From Desulfurococcales archaeon (lineage in GTDB: Archaea > Thermoproteota > Thermoprotei_A > Sulfolobales > NBVN01): 34,717 bases of DNA. Where the stretch lies: assembly GCA_015521325.1 (NCBI GenBank), contig WAOK01000093.1, forward strand, positions 1 through 34,717, in the 5' to 3' direction. The number at the start of each line of letters is the position of its first letter. Position 1 is the first letter of the stretch. The notes beneath the pieces are model-generated. The model worked only from the letters and a program-made list of their open reading frames with translations, made no database searches and was not told the DNA's origin. Shown here one piece after another: positions 15,034-29,326 of the stretch. Position numbers and translations under genes: made by a program.

Positions 15034-17982
15034 GTGTGCCCAGGGGAGCCGCCGGCAAGCGAGGAAGGCTTCATAGAGTGGCTTAAGTGCATAGCAGATA
15101 AGTGGTCGAGGAAATGGTTCGAGGAACGCGTCTACGAACCCAAGCCCTTCCAGGGCCCTAAGTTCTTCGTGACCGCGGCGTTCATGTACCCCAACGGCCC
15201 CGCCCACGCGGGGCACGCGAGGACATATGTCGTCGCGGACGTGCTGGCGAGGTTCAAGAGGCTGGTGGGCTATAACGTCCTGTTCCCGATGGGTTTCCAC
15301 TACACAGGAACACCTATACTGACCGCCGCCGAGAGGATCGCTTCAGGTGACGAGGACTACATACGCAAGCTAGCGCAGAGCTTCGGGGTTGACCCAGAGA
15401 TCATAAGGGGCCTTAATGAGCCGCTCAAGCTGGCGAGGTACTTCCATAGAACGTCTAAGGAGGCAATGATCAGGTACGGCCTCTCTATAGACTGGAGCAG
15501 GGAGTTCACAACCGTTGACGAGGAATTCAAGTCCTTCATAAGGTGGCAGTTCAGCAAGCTGAAGGAGAAGGGGCTCCTCGTAAAGGGTTCCTACCCGGTT
15601 GGGTGGTGCCCGCGGCACTCGATGCCTGTTGGGCAGCACGACACCAAGGATGATGTCGAGCCCGAGATAGGGGAGATAACCATTATCAAGTTCCTAGGAG
15701 AGGATGGCCTGATCTACCCTGCGGCGACCCTCAGGCCCGAGACAGTGCTCGGAGTCACTAACATGTGGCTGAACCCCGGGATCGAGTACTGCATATCCGA
15801 GGTCGACTCCATCGGGAGGAGGGAGAGGTGGGTGCTCTCATGCGACGCTGCTGAGAGGCTGAGCCACCAGAGGGAGGTAAGGGTAGTGGGTAAGGTCATG
15901 GGTGAGGAACTGATAGGGAGGCTAGTAAAGAACCCGGTAACGGGTAGGGACGTCCGGATACTGCCCGGGACATTCGTGCGGGCGGACTTCGGCACAGGGG
16001 TCGTTATGAGCGTGCCTGCCCACGCGCCCTACGATTACGCGGCACTAAGGGATTACGTGAGAAGCGAGCACGGCGGTGTGTGGCCTGAGGAGCTGCGCCC
16101 GATCCCGCTCATAGAGGTGAAGGGCTACGGCGAGCTCCCTGCTAAGGAAGTGGTCGAGTCCATGGGGATAACGTCTCAGGAGGATAGGGAGGGACTGGAT
16201 AAGGCCACTAAGGAAATCTACATGAAGGAGTTTAAGAGCGGGCGCATGAGGGAGGACGTAGCTAACCTAGTGGTTGATGAGGTGATCACCAGGATAAGGG
16301 AGTGGATAAGGTCCAAGGTCGCTGGAAGACCTGTGAGCGAGGCAAGGGAGGTAATCAAGTCGGTCCTCATCGAGCACGGGTTCGGCGACACGATGTACGA
16401 AATAATGAACGCACCTGTCTACTGCAGGTGCGGAACAAGGATTGTTGTGAAGCTTCTGCACGACCAGTGGTTCATAGACTACGGGAACAGGGAGTGGAAG
16501 GAACTGGCGAAGAAAGCTCTCTCAAGGATGAGGATAATACCCGAGACAGGAAGGAACCAGATACTGGCAACCATAGACTGGCTCGGGCCAAGGGCCTGCG
16601 CGAGGACCAGGGGCCTCGGCACGGAGCTCCCGTGGCAGAAGGGGTGGGTGATCGAGTCCCTCAGCGACTCAACAATCTACATGGCATTCTACACGGTGAT
16701 AAAGAGGATCAGGGAAGCGGGGATAGACCCCTCAAGACTCGGCAACTCGTTCTGGGACTACGTAATGCTTGGTATAGGAGACCCGGAGAACGTGGCTAAG
16801 GAGGTCGGGGCGACTGCGGACGTAGTTAAGGGGATAAGGAGGGAGTTCCTGTATTGGTACCCACTGGACTCAAGGCACAGCGGCAAGGACCTCCTCCCCA
16901 GCCACCTAACGTTCTTCATCTTTAACCACGCCGCCATATACCCCGAGGAACTATGGCCGAAGCAGATAGTAGCGAACGGGTGGGTGCTGGTCGCCGGGGA
17001 GAAGATGTCGAAACAGAAGGGCAACTTCAGAACGCTCGAGGGCCTTATCGAGGCGTTCTCCCCCGACATCGTGAGGCTGATGATGACACTCCAAGCCGAG
17101 GTTGAGCAGGACTTCAGCATGAGTGACGCATCGGCGGCGTACGTGGACAGACTTAGGCGCGTGTGGCGCCTGGCCCTAAGTGTTATGGCGGATGTCAGTG
17201 CGGAGAAGGAGAACTTTGCTGAGAGATGGCTTAGGGCAAGGCTCAGCAGGCACCTCAGGGAGGTGAGGGAGGAACTCGAGAACGTCCGCGTCAGGGCAGC
17301 CGGTGTGAGGGTACTCTTCAACATGGTAAGCGACCTAGAGAAGTACATAGAGCTAGGCGGGTCAGGGAGCGCAGCCGCTGAGTACGTGAGAGAGCTCGTG
17401 AAACTCATCTCGATCTACGCACCCTTCTTCGCCGAGGAGCTGTGGCACAGAATAGGGATGGAGGGCTCGGTAACAAGCGCGAGGCTCAGCGAGCCAGGCA
17501 GTCCTGATCCTGAGGCCGAACTAGCGATAATGTACGTTGATGACCTGATAAAGGACATCAAGGCAATAACGAAGGTTGTCGGGCCACCGAAGAAGGTAAC
17601 GATAATCGTGTCCGACGACGAGAGAAAATGGGCAATAATCAGATCTGTGGCGGAGTCACTTACCCGGAAGCTCTCAAAGCGCGACGCAATAAGGGAGGCC
17701 GTGAAGAGAGCGGGAGAAGCTGGGATGTCTCCCAAATCTGTTGCTAGGGAGGTGTCGAAGATGTATGATAGGTTCGGTAATCTGCCCAGAGACCTCCTTG
17801 CATACATCGCTCGGGGCGGTAAGGTGCACGAATTTGATGTACTTAGTGAGCTCATGGGTTACCTAAGGTTAAAGGTGGGCGCGGAAGTCGTGGTGACTAA
17901 TGCCTCGCGGGCTGTGGGTGTGCCGGAGCAGAAGGCTAAGGCAGCTATGCCGCTGAGGCCAAGCATATATATTGAGTCGTGA
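15034..17982 (+). CDS. leuS: leucyl-tRNA synthetase
   Basis: FFVTAAFMYPNGPAHAGHARTYVVADVLARFKRL..NVLFPMGFHYTGTPI; EKMSKQKGN (KMSKS); archaeal LeuRS size. Confidence 0.95.
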   Translation: MCPGEPPASEEGFIEWLKCIADKWSRKWFEERVYEPKPFQGPKFFVTAAFMYPNGPAHAGHARTYVVADVLARFKRLVGYNVLFPMGFHYTGTPILTAAERIASGDEDYIRKLAQSFGVDPEIIRGLNEPLKLARYFHRTSKEAMIRYGLSIDWSREFTTVDEEFKSFIRWQFSKLKEKGLLVKGSYPVGWCPRHSMPVGQHDTKDDVEPEIGEITIIKFLGEDGLIYPAATLRPETVLGVTNMWLNPGIEYCISEVDSIGRRERWVLSCDAAERLSHQREVRVVGKVMGEELIGRLVKNPVTGRDVRILPGTFVRADFGTGVVMSVPAHAPYDYAALRDYVRSEHGGVWPEELRPIPLIEVKGYGELPAKEVVESMGITSQEDREGLDKATKEIYMKEFKSGRMREDVANLVVDEVITRIREWIRSKVAGRPVSEAREVIKSVLIEHGFGDTMYEIMNAPVYCRCGTRIVVKLLHDQWFIDYGNREWKELAKKALSRMRIIPETGRNQILATIDWLGPRACARTRGLGTELPWQKGWVIESLSDSTIYMAFYTVIKRIREAGIDPSRLGNSFWDYVMLGIGDPENVAKEVGATADVVKGIRREFLYWYPLDSRHSGKDLLPSHLTFFIFNHAAIYPEELWPKQIVANGWVLVAGEKMSKQKGNFRTLEGLIEAFSPDIVRLMMTLQAEVEQDFSMSDASAAYVDRLRRVWRLALSVMADVSAEKENFAERWLRARLSRHLREVREELENVRVRAAGVRVLFNMVSDLEKYIELGGSGSAAAEYVRELVKLISIYAPFFAEELWHRIGMEGSVTSARLSEPGSPDPEAELAIMYVDDLIKDIKAITKVVGPPKKVTIIVSDDERKWAIIRSVAESLTRKLSKRDAIREAVKRAGEAGMSPKSVAREVSKMYDRFGNLPRDLLAYIARGGKVHEFDVLSELMGYLRLKVGAEVVVTNASRAVGVPEQKAKAAMPLRPSIYIES

Positions 17983-18066
17983 GGACTCTCAATTTTTCAT
18001 CGAATGGGTTGGTCGGATCCTCAAGGACTGTACTGCACTCATATTATGCTCCGTAACGCCCGAATA

Positions 18067-18129
18067 ATCGGATGATGTCCCGCTCGACGGGCAGTCTGAG
18101 GGATGATGATCCACTGCAGAACTGACGAT
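18067..18129 (+). ncRNA. candidate C/D-box sRNA: stem ATCG/CGAT, C ATGATGT, guide, D' CTGA (18096-18099), C' ATGATGA (18103-18109), 12-nt guide, D CTGA (18122-18125)
   Basis: Full C-D'-C'-D architecture with complementary termini in the leuS downstream intergenic region. Confidence 0.68.
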
Positions 18130-18134
18130 CGGTG

Positions 18135-18356
18135 CTAGCCGGAGATGAATTTATTCCTTAGTTTGATCGTGAGTTTGTAGAGGCTGTATAACCACCCAGC
18201 AACAAATACCGCCATCGCTACCCATGCGAGGATTCCTGGCCTAAGGACGGTGACGAGGATCTTAGCGAGTATGGGGGTGATTGATAGCATCAAGATAGTG
18301 TAGAGCGTTAGCGCGGCCGGAACGGCAAGGGGCTTCACCATGTCTTTGACACCCAA
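18135..18356 (-). CDS. hypothetical two-TM membrane protein
   Basis: 73-aa ORF with two hydrophobic segments and basic tail. Confidence 0.55.
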   Translation of the reverse strand: MGVKDMVKPLAVPAALTLYTILMLSITPILAKILVTVLRPGILAWVAMAVFVAGWLYSLYKLTIKLRNKFISG

Positions 18357-18418
18357 CCACGTCCCCGAGTGTAGCTATGGCGTAGGTTAATATTGGGTGG
18401 GAGACTGCCTAATAGTGA

Positions 18419-18469
18419 GTGATGACTACCTCCGGTGCTGATTAGGATGAAGAGAAGGCATTTGTCTGA
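18419..18469 (+). ncRNA. candidate C/D-box sRNA: C GTGATGA (18419-18425), 12-nt guide, D' CTGA (18438-18441), C' AGGATGA (18444-18450), 15-nt guide, D CTGA (18466-18469)
   Basis: Exact C, D' and D boxes with typical C-D' spacing; no clear terminal stem. Confidence 0.5.
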
Positions 18470-18643
18470 GTAATCAGCGGTCGCCGCGTGGGTTTGTCAT
18501 CACTTCCTCAGCGCTTATAGACCCAGCTCATCCCAATCAATATAGTAGGGCCTAGCTAGGTTTTAAAGGGGGTAATTTTAGTCGAGGTTAATTTATACTC
18601 CTTAATGAAGAAGTTCATTGGCTAATGAAAGAGGTAATGGGCC

Positions 18644-19330
18644 ATGTATCTAGATCTCGGAGAGAAATATACGAGGCAGGCTATCCGTGTTGAGGCGGTG
18701 GAGTTGCTCGTTGCTTATAAGTCGTTCTTTAGACATGAGGAACTATCCTCGGTACTCGGCATACCGCCATCCGTACTCAGCAGATACCACCTAGGGCACA
18801 TGGTGCCTAACACCGAAACAGCGGAGAGAATTGTGAAGACGCTCCTCTCTGACGAACTCGTGAAGAAATTCGTCTCAAGAGCATTAATGAAGCTTAAAGG
18901 TGACATATTCCGCTTTCTCATGAACCAAAGGAACCTTGAGGTCGTGTCTGCGTATATCTCTAGAAAATTGATAGATAACTTTGGTATCGAAGAAGTGAGT
19001 AATTATTCAATAGTTACCATACCCGATTATTCAGTTCCTCTTGCTTCATCCGTGGCTAAGAGATTAGGCCTCAGTATGGTGATACTAAACCCTGTAGTTA
19101 GCGCCTCTGTTCAGAAGCTAAGTTCCGTACCATCAATAGAGAAAAGAAGCGGTGTGGTAGCAGTCATAGCATTGCTGTGTCAAGACACATCAACAGACCT
19201 CATTAGTAAGATAGCCGAAGCCGGGGCGTTATTGAGAGGCGTTGCATCGATACTTAAGGCAGAGGTACCGAAGTCAGTCATGAACGGTTTCAAGAGATCC
19301 GGGGTTACTGTCTTCAGTGTCTTGCCATAG
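18644..19330 (+). CDS. HTH-phosphoribosyltransferase-like fusion, GfcR-like transcription regulator with degenerate PRTase motif
   Basis: N-terminal HTH (RHEELSSVLGIPPSVLSRYHLGHMVPNTETAERI) followed by PRTase-like alpha/beta region (DYSVPLASSVAKRLGLSMVILNP; IAEAGALLRGVASI). Confidence 0.72.
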   Translation: MYLDLGEKYTRQAIRVEAVELLVAYKSFFRHEELSSVLGIPPSVLSRYHLGHMVPNTETAERIVKTLLSDELVKKFVSRALMKLKGDIFRFLMNQRNLEVVSAYISRKLIDNFGIEEVSNYSIVTIPDYSVPLASSVAKRLGLSMVILNPVVSASVQKLSSVPSIEKRSGVVAVIALLCQDTSTDLISKIAEAGALLRGVASILKAEVPKSVMNGFKRSGVTVFSVLP

Positions 19331-19341
19331 GAGCGGTTTTG

Positions 19342-19418
19342 TGGCGGGCCCGCCGGGATTTGAACCCGGGACCTACGGGTTAAAAGCCCGCCGCTCTACC
19401 TGGCTAAGCTACGGGCCC
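19342..19418 (-). tRNA. tRNA-Lys(TTT), CCA encoded
   Basis: Minus strand GGGCCCGTAGCTTAGCC...GCGGG-CTTTTAA-CCCGT...CCGGGTTCAAATCCCGG-CGGGCCC-G-CCA. Confidence 0.95.
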
Positions 19419-19568
19419 AGCCAATCTATTATCTCAGTAGAGGGGCTTTATCAATTGTTTCTCTTACCTCGGAGGAAAGGTTTATTTTACCCTCTCCGCT
19501 GATCCCCCAGCTAATGCTTATTAGTTGGGTACCATTTCCTATCGGTTGAGTCGGAAGGGTTGGGCGTT

Positions 19569-19838
19569 ATGGCGGGGAGTAAGAGGAAGACGAAATTCAG
19601 CGTGTTGGAGCACGAGCTCGTACCAATGCACGAGATAGTGCCGCCGGACGAAGCGCTAAAAATTCTTCGGGAACTTGGCCTCAAGCCCACCGAGTTACCG
19701 ATGATAAAGGTGACTGACCCGGTGGCGATGGAACTGGGTGCGAAGCCGGGTGACTTAATACGTATAATTAGGAAGTCCCCAACCGCGGGGGTAGCTATAT
19801 ATTATAGGTACGTGGTTCCCGTCATAACCAAGAAGTAG
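19569..19838 (+). CDS. rpoH: DNA-directed RNA polymerase subunit H (Rpb5-like)
   Basis: [67 protein letters not shown]. Confidence 0.96.
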   Translation: MAGSKRKTKFSVLEHELVPMHEIVPPDEALKILRELGLKPTELPMIKVTDPVAMELGAKPGDLIRIIRKSPTAGVAIYYRYVVPVITKK

Positions 19839-19860
19839 GTCCTGGGGGTGTTTCATTTCC

Positions 19861-22800
19861 TTGACGCGGAAAAACCCGAATCTTTGGTTGACCCCGGAGC
19901 AAAGGTGGGTTGTCTTCAAGGCCTTCATTAAGGAGACGGGCCTCGTCAAGCAGCACATCAACTCCTACAACAGGTTCGTGCAGGAGGAGATCCACAAGAT
20001 AGTGAGCGATATAGGGAAGATAGAACTCGGGCCCTCATTCAAGGTCGAGATAAGGGATGTGAGGATAGAGGAACCGACAATTAAGGAAGTAGTCGGTGTC
20101 TCCCTAAAAATAACGCCGATGGATGCTAGGATACGGAATCTAGCTTACTCGGCACCCATGAAAGCGACCATAGTCGTTTATGACAACGGCACTGAAGTGA
20201 GGAGAGAGGAGATAGACCTCGGGAAACTGCCCGTAATGCTGAGATCAGTGCTCGATCCTATGTCCAAAATGAGTGAGGAGGAGCTCCTGGAGACGGGTGA
20301 GGACAGGGGTGATCCGGGAGGGTACTTCATCATCAAGGGTTCTGAGAGGGTTCTCGTGACCCAGGAGGACCTCGCCCCGAACAGGATATTTGTCGACAAG
20401 GCGAAGGAGGGCACGAACATAACGCACACGGCCAAGGTTATTTCGGCGAAGGCGGGGTTCAGGGTTCCTGTGCACCTGGACAGGCTCAAGAACGGGACGC
20501 TGAAGCTGAACTTCCCACCGCTCTCAGCTAAGGTGCCGTTCGCCGTTATGATGAAGGCTCTGGGCCTAACAACAGATAAGGAGATAGTGCTGGCCGTATC
20601 GACGGACCCAGCGATCATGAACGAGCTGAGGCCGTCGCTGGAGGAGGCGAGGGCTATTAAGACTCAGGAGGAGGCGCTTGAGTATATAGGCTCGAGGATA
20701 CTCATAGGTAGCCCGAAGGAGATAAGGATCCAGCGTGCCCGGCAGAACATAAACAACTTCTTCCTTCCGCACCTCGGCACCGACGAATCTTCTTGGCGTA
20801 GAAAGGCCCTCTTCCTCGGCCAGATGGCGAACAAGTTGCTCGAACTCGCTCTCGGTAGGCGCGACCCCGACGACAAGGACCACTACGCGAACAGGAGGCT
20901 CAGGCTAAGCGGTGACCTCCTCTCACAGTTGTTTAGGGCGGTCTTCAAGCAGTACATGAAGAGCCTGAGGGACACTATTACTAAATATAAGGTAAGGGGA
21001 CGGCCGAGTAAGCTGAGCGCCTACACCAGGCCTGACCTCATCACTGAGAGGATAAGGCATGCACTCTCCACTGGCAACTGGGTAGGCGGCAGGACGGGCG
21101 TGAGCCAGATCCTGGACAGGGTTAACTGGATATCGATGCTCAGCCACCTACGCAGGACAATAGCACCGCTTAGCAGGGGTCAGCCGCACTTCGAGGCAAG
21201 AGACCTCCACCCGACGCAGTGGGGCAGGATATGCCCGTTCGAGACCCCAGAAGGCCCGAACTGTGGGCTCGTGAAGAACCTAGCGCTCAGCTCCTACATA
21301 TCGGTCGGCGTTGACGAGGAAACAGTGCTCCCAATAATCTTCAGCATGGGTGTCGTACCTGTTGAGCAAATATACGAGAGACTCCTCAAGGACGACGTCC
21401 AGCTAATGATGAGCCTCACGAAGATGACTAAGGTGTTCCTCAACGGAACCCTCATCGGCTATTACCTGAGTGAGGACGCTACGGACTTCGTCGAGAAGCT
21501 AAGGAAGCTCAGGCGGGAGGGCAAGATCCACTACGAGGTAAGCATCTCCTACCTCCGGAAGAAGTACACGGCGATAAACCCGCTGGGCATCGAGGAGGAG
21601 CGCGTCCTCAACGAGGTCTACATAAACACTGACTCCGGCCGTGTCATGAGGCCCCTCTTCGTTGTGGAGAACGGGAAGCTGAAGATAACGCCCGACGTCA
21701 TAGAGAAGCTCAAGCGCGGGGAGCTGAAGTTCTTCGACCTCGTGCGCATGGGCTACATAGAGCTCCTCGACGCCGAGGAGGAGGAGAACGCCTATATAGC
21801 GATCAACCCAGAGGACATAACACCGGAGCACACACACCTCGAGATATGGCCGCCTGGCATATTCGGTGTGGCGGCCGCCACCATACCTTATCTCGAGCAT
21901 AATCAGTCCCCAAGGAACGCATATCAGTCAGCTATGGCTAAGCAGGCTCTCGGGCTGTACGCGGCGAACTACAACCTGAGGTTCGACAGTAGAGCGCACA
22001 TATTGCATTATCCACAGAAGCCGATAGTGCAGACAAAGTTCCTTGACATCATAGGGTATAACAAGAGACCGGCAGGACAGAACTTCGTCGTGGCTGTTCT
22101 CTCCCTAACAGGCTATAATATGGAGGACGCCATAATAGTCAGCAAGACCTCCGTTGAGAGGGGTCTTGCCAGATCAACATTCCTCAAGGAGTACACAACC
22201 GAGGTAGCCAAGTACCACGGCGAGAAGGTCGGCGAGCCACCTATGTCTGCTCACGGGTTCAGGGGTAAGCAGAAATACAGGCTCCTCGACATGGACGGCA
22301 TAATATCACCTGAGGTCGAGGTCAAGGCTGGCGACGTCCTCGTAGGCAAGATCTCGCCACCTAGGTTCGTCGAGGAGTCCGAGGTGCTCGGCGTTGGTGC
22401 CCCAACGGCGAAGGTGAGGGACACCTCCCTAGCAATAAGGCACGGTGAGAAGGGTGTGGTTGACACTGTCGTCCTCACGATAAGTGAGGAGGGTAACCCG
22501 CTGATAAGGGTGAGGGTAAGGGACCTCAGGATACCTGAGATCGGCGACAAGTTCGCGTCGAGGCACGGCCAGAAGGGTGTCATAGGCCTCCTGATACCGC
22601 AGTACGACATGCCCTACACGCCGGACGGCATAACACCCGACCTAATAATCAACCCGCACGCCCTCCCCTCACGAATGACCGTCGGCCAGCTGATAGAGAC
22701 CATAGCGGGTAAGGCAGGCGCGCTGTCGGGTAGGCTCATCGACGGCACCCCGTACTTCGGCGAGAACGTGAATGACCTCGGGAAGGAGCTGCTGCTCCAC

Positions 22801-23306
22801 GGGTACCCTGCGGACGGCACTGAGCCCATGTACGACGGTAGAACAGGCGAACTCCTGATGACACCAATCTTTATAGGGATAGTTTACTACCAGCGCCTGC
22901 ACCACATGGTGGCCGACAAGATACATGCTAGGGCAAGGGGTCCGGTGCAGATACTCACGAGGCAGCCAACTGAGGGCAGAGCACGCGAGGGCGGCCTCAG
23001 GATAGGTGAGATGGAAAGGGACTGTATGGTAGGTCACGGCGCTCCAATGCTTCTCCTTGAGAGAATGCTCAAGAGCTCTGACGAGACGACGATATACGTC
23101 TGCGAGCTCTGTGGCATGATAGGGTGGTATAACAGGAATAAGAAGAGGCTGGAGTGCCCCATACATGGGGATAAAGGCAGACTCTATCCGGTGAGGGTGT
23201 CGTACGCGTTCAAGCTACTTCTCCAAGAGCTTATGTCGATGTGTATCTACCCGAGATTGATTTTGAGGGATAAGTACAGGCCCAGAACGAGCGTGGGAGG
23301 TGGGAA

Positions 23307-23310
<4 letters not shown>
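19861..23310 (+). CDS. rpoB: DNA-directed RNA polymerase subunit B (undivided)
   Basis: [70 protein letters not shown]-terminal zinc region; TTG start. Confidence 0.97.
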
Positions 23311-27465
<4,155 letters not shown>

Positions 27466-27466
<1 letters not shown>

Positions 27467-27777
27467 TGAAGGCCGTAACCGGGCTGGAGGGTGAGATAAA
27501 GCAGGTCCTCAAGACCGGTAAATACATACTCGGGTACAGGAAGTCAATCCGCGCTATTAAGACGGGCAAAGCGAAGGCAGTCGTAATAGCGTCTAAGATA
27601 CCCAAATGGATGGAAGACGACGTAATGTACTACGCCAAGCTAGGGGAGATACCGGTCATAAAGTTTAAGGGCACAAGCTACGAGCTAGGTATGGTATGCG
27701 GTAAACCGTTCCCCGTGGCCGTGATGGCGATCCTTGACCCCGGCACATCAAGAATAACTGAGCTGGCAGGTGAGTGA
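27466..27777 (+). CDS. rpl30e: 50S ribosomal protein L30e
   Basis: LKTGKYILGYRKSIRAIKTGKAKAVVIASKIP; 1-nt overlap with rpoA2. Confidence 0.95.
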
Positions 27778-28229
27778 GCGTGAGCACGAGCCGCAGGAAG
27801 GCCGTGACAATATCGGGAGAGTGCCTCATGTACATGAGCTTCGCAAGCGACATAACGGGCGTCGCCCCCGTCGACTGCATAATTGATGAGGAGACGAACT
27901 CCATAATTTTCCTCGTCCCAGAGGGCACCGCAGGTAAATTCGTCGGCAGGGGCGGCAGGAACGTTAGGAGATTATCCAAGGTTCTCGGCAAGAGGATAGA
28001 GGTGGTCGAGATGTCGAACGACCTGAAGTCGATGGTGCAGAACATATTCCTTCAGGCCCACGTCCTCAGCACGATGCTGAGGGTCACAGCAAACGGCTCG
28101 AAGATACTACATGTCAGGGTGAGGCCTGAGGACAGGGGCCTAGCCATCGGGAAGAACGGGAGGAACGTGAGGAAAGCGACGCTGATACTGTCGAGGCACT
28201 TCGGGATCGATAAGGTAGTGATTGAGTGA
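27774..28229 (+). CDS. nusA: NusA-like transcription factor (KH domains)
   Basis: GKFVGRGGRNVRRLSKVLGKRIEVVE; GLAIGKNGRNVRKATLIL; 151 aa. Confidence 0.93.
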   Translation: MSVSTSRRKAVTISGECLMYMSFASDITGVAPVDCIIDEETNSIIFLVPEGTAGKFVGRGGRNVRRLSKVLGKRIEVVEMSNDLKSMVQNIFLQAHVLSTMLRVTANGSKILHVRVRPEDRGLAIGKNGRNVRKATLILSRHFGIDKVVIE

Positions 28230-28271
28230 GGCGAAGACTTATAAGAAGGGTTCCCCACACCCTTGTAGGCG

Positions 28272-28724
28272 GTGGGCGCGTTGCCAGGTAAGAAGTCCCC
28301 CTATGGCCTCTACGCGGCCAGGAAGCTGAGGAGGAAGAGGCTTAAGTTCAGGTGGTCTCAGAGAGAGTTCCGCGTCAGGATGTTGAGGCTCAAGGAGAAG
28401 TACGACCCCCTAGAGGGCGCTCCGATGGCGAGGGGCATAGTCCTTGAGAAGGTCGGTGTGGAGGCCAGACAGCCTAACTCAGCGCTCCGAAAGTGTGTGA
28501 GGGTACAGCTGGTTAAGAACGGTAGGACGGTCACCGCCTTCGTCCCCTACGACGGCGGTGTCACGTTCATTGACGAGCACGACGAAGTGATCATAGTCGG
28601 CATCGGTGGCTCGAAGGGCCGCTCAATGGGCGACCTGCCTGGCGTTAGGTATAAAGTAATAATGGTTAACGGCGTCTCTCTAGACGCGCTGATCAAGGGG
28701 AAGAAGGAGAAGCCGCACAGGTGA
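28272..28724 (+). CDS. rps12: 30S ribosomal protein S12
   Basis: [48 protein letters not shown]. Confidence 0.97.
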   Translation: MGALPGKKSPYGLYAARKLRRKRLKFRWSQREFRVRMLRLKEKYDPLEGAPMARGIVLEKVGVEARQPNSALRKCVRVQLVKNGRTVTAFVPYDGGVTFIDEHDEVIIVGIGGSKGRSMGDLPGVRYKVIMVNGVSLDALIKGKKEKPHR

Positions 28725-28726
28725 CC

Positions 28727-29299
28727 TCACTCACCGTAGCCTTCCTGTGGCCCGTAGCCCAACCCCGGCATCATCCTCGCGTACCTTCTTATCACGTCCT
28801 CATCAACGAATATCCTCTTGCTGAATAGCTCCGCCAGAAATATAGCCGAGCTAGCGTCCATCCTTATCCCCGCCTCTATGCCCTTGAAGTTCTTGTTCTT
28901 CGTGTCGAAATAGGCTGTAGCGTACATGCCAAAGGTCTCGTCTATGTCGTCGATGATCACGTACTTCAGTGAGTCGCCGAGGATCTTCCTAGCCCTATAG
29001 GAGAGGAGGGTCAGTATGTCGTACACCGTGAAGTAGTCCTGCGTCTCCGGGTACCTCACGTCTATCTCTCCCCTCATCCTCAGGAGGGCCACGACAGCGT
29101 TCTGATCCGGGTCCGGCACCTCGAGCTCTATCCCGTTCTCGAGGACTAGTAAGAGGGCGTAATCGACTGCCTCGCCGTCGATTCGCTGGATCTCCGGCAC
29201 CACAGTGTCGACCTCAAGTAATCTCCTGCTGCCCACTCTGTACCACCTTATGACCGAGTGCTGAGGTGTGAGGAAGCTAATAACCTGATTCCTCAGCAA
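28727..29299 (-). CDS. DUF151 (bifunctional nuclease-like) domain protein
   Basis: [57 protein letters not shown] resembles the DUF151 core; TTG start uncertain. Confidence 0.65.
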   Translation of the reverse strand: MLRNQVISFLTPQHSVIRWYRVGSRRLLEVDTVVPEIQRIDGEAVDYALLLVLENGIELEVPDPDQNAVVALLRMRGEIDVRYPETQDYFTVYDILTLLSYRARKILGDSLKYVIIDDIDETFGMYATAYFDTKNKNFKGIEAGIRMDASSAIFLAELFSKRIFVDEDVIRRYARMMPGLGYGPQEGYGE

Positions 29300-29326
29300 C
29301 GCTTAAAACTTCCCTATAGAGGACTC

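Noticed and set aside
643-19372. About 32-bp identical sequence TTGTGGCGGGCCCGCCGGGATTTGAACCCGGG at two places 18.7 kb apart
   Set aside because: It is the shared acceptor and T-arm sequence of tRNA-Arg and tRNA-Lys, so not a mobile-element repeat.
19317-19502. 61-aa ORF in the ORF track
   Set aside because: Reads through the antisense of tRNA-Lys (GPPGFEPGTYGLKARRSTWL pattern), a well-known mis-annotation.
22669-23166. 165-aa antisense ORF in rpoB, and many similar antisense ORFs in leuS, rpoA1, rpoA2, tuf and ribosomal genes
   Set aside because: No recognisable motifs; explained by codon bias reducing stop codons on the opposite strand.
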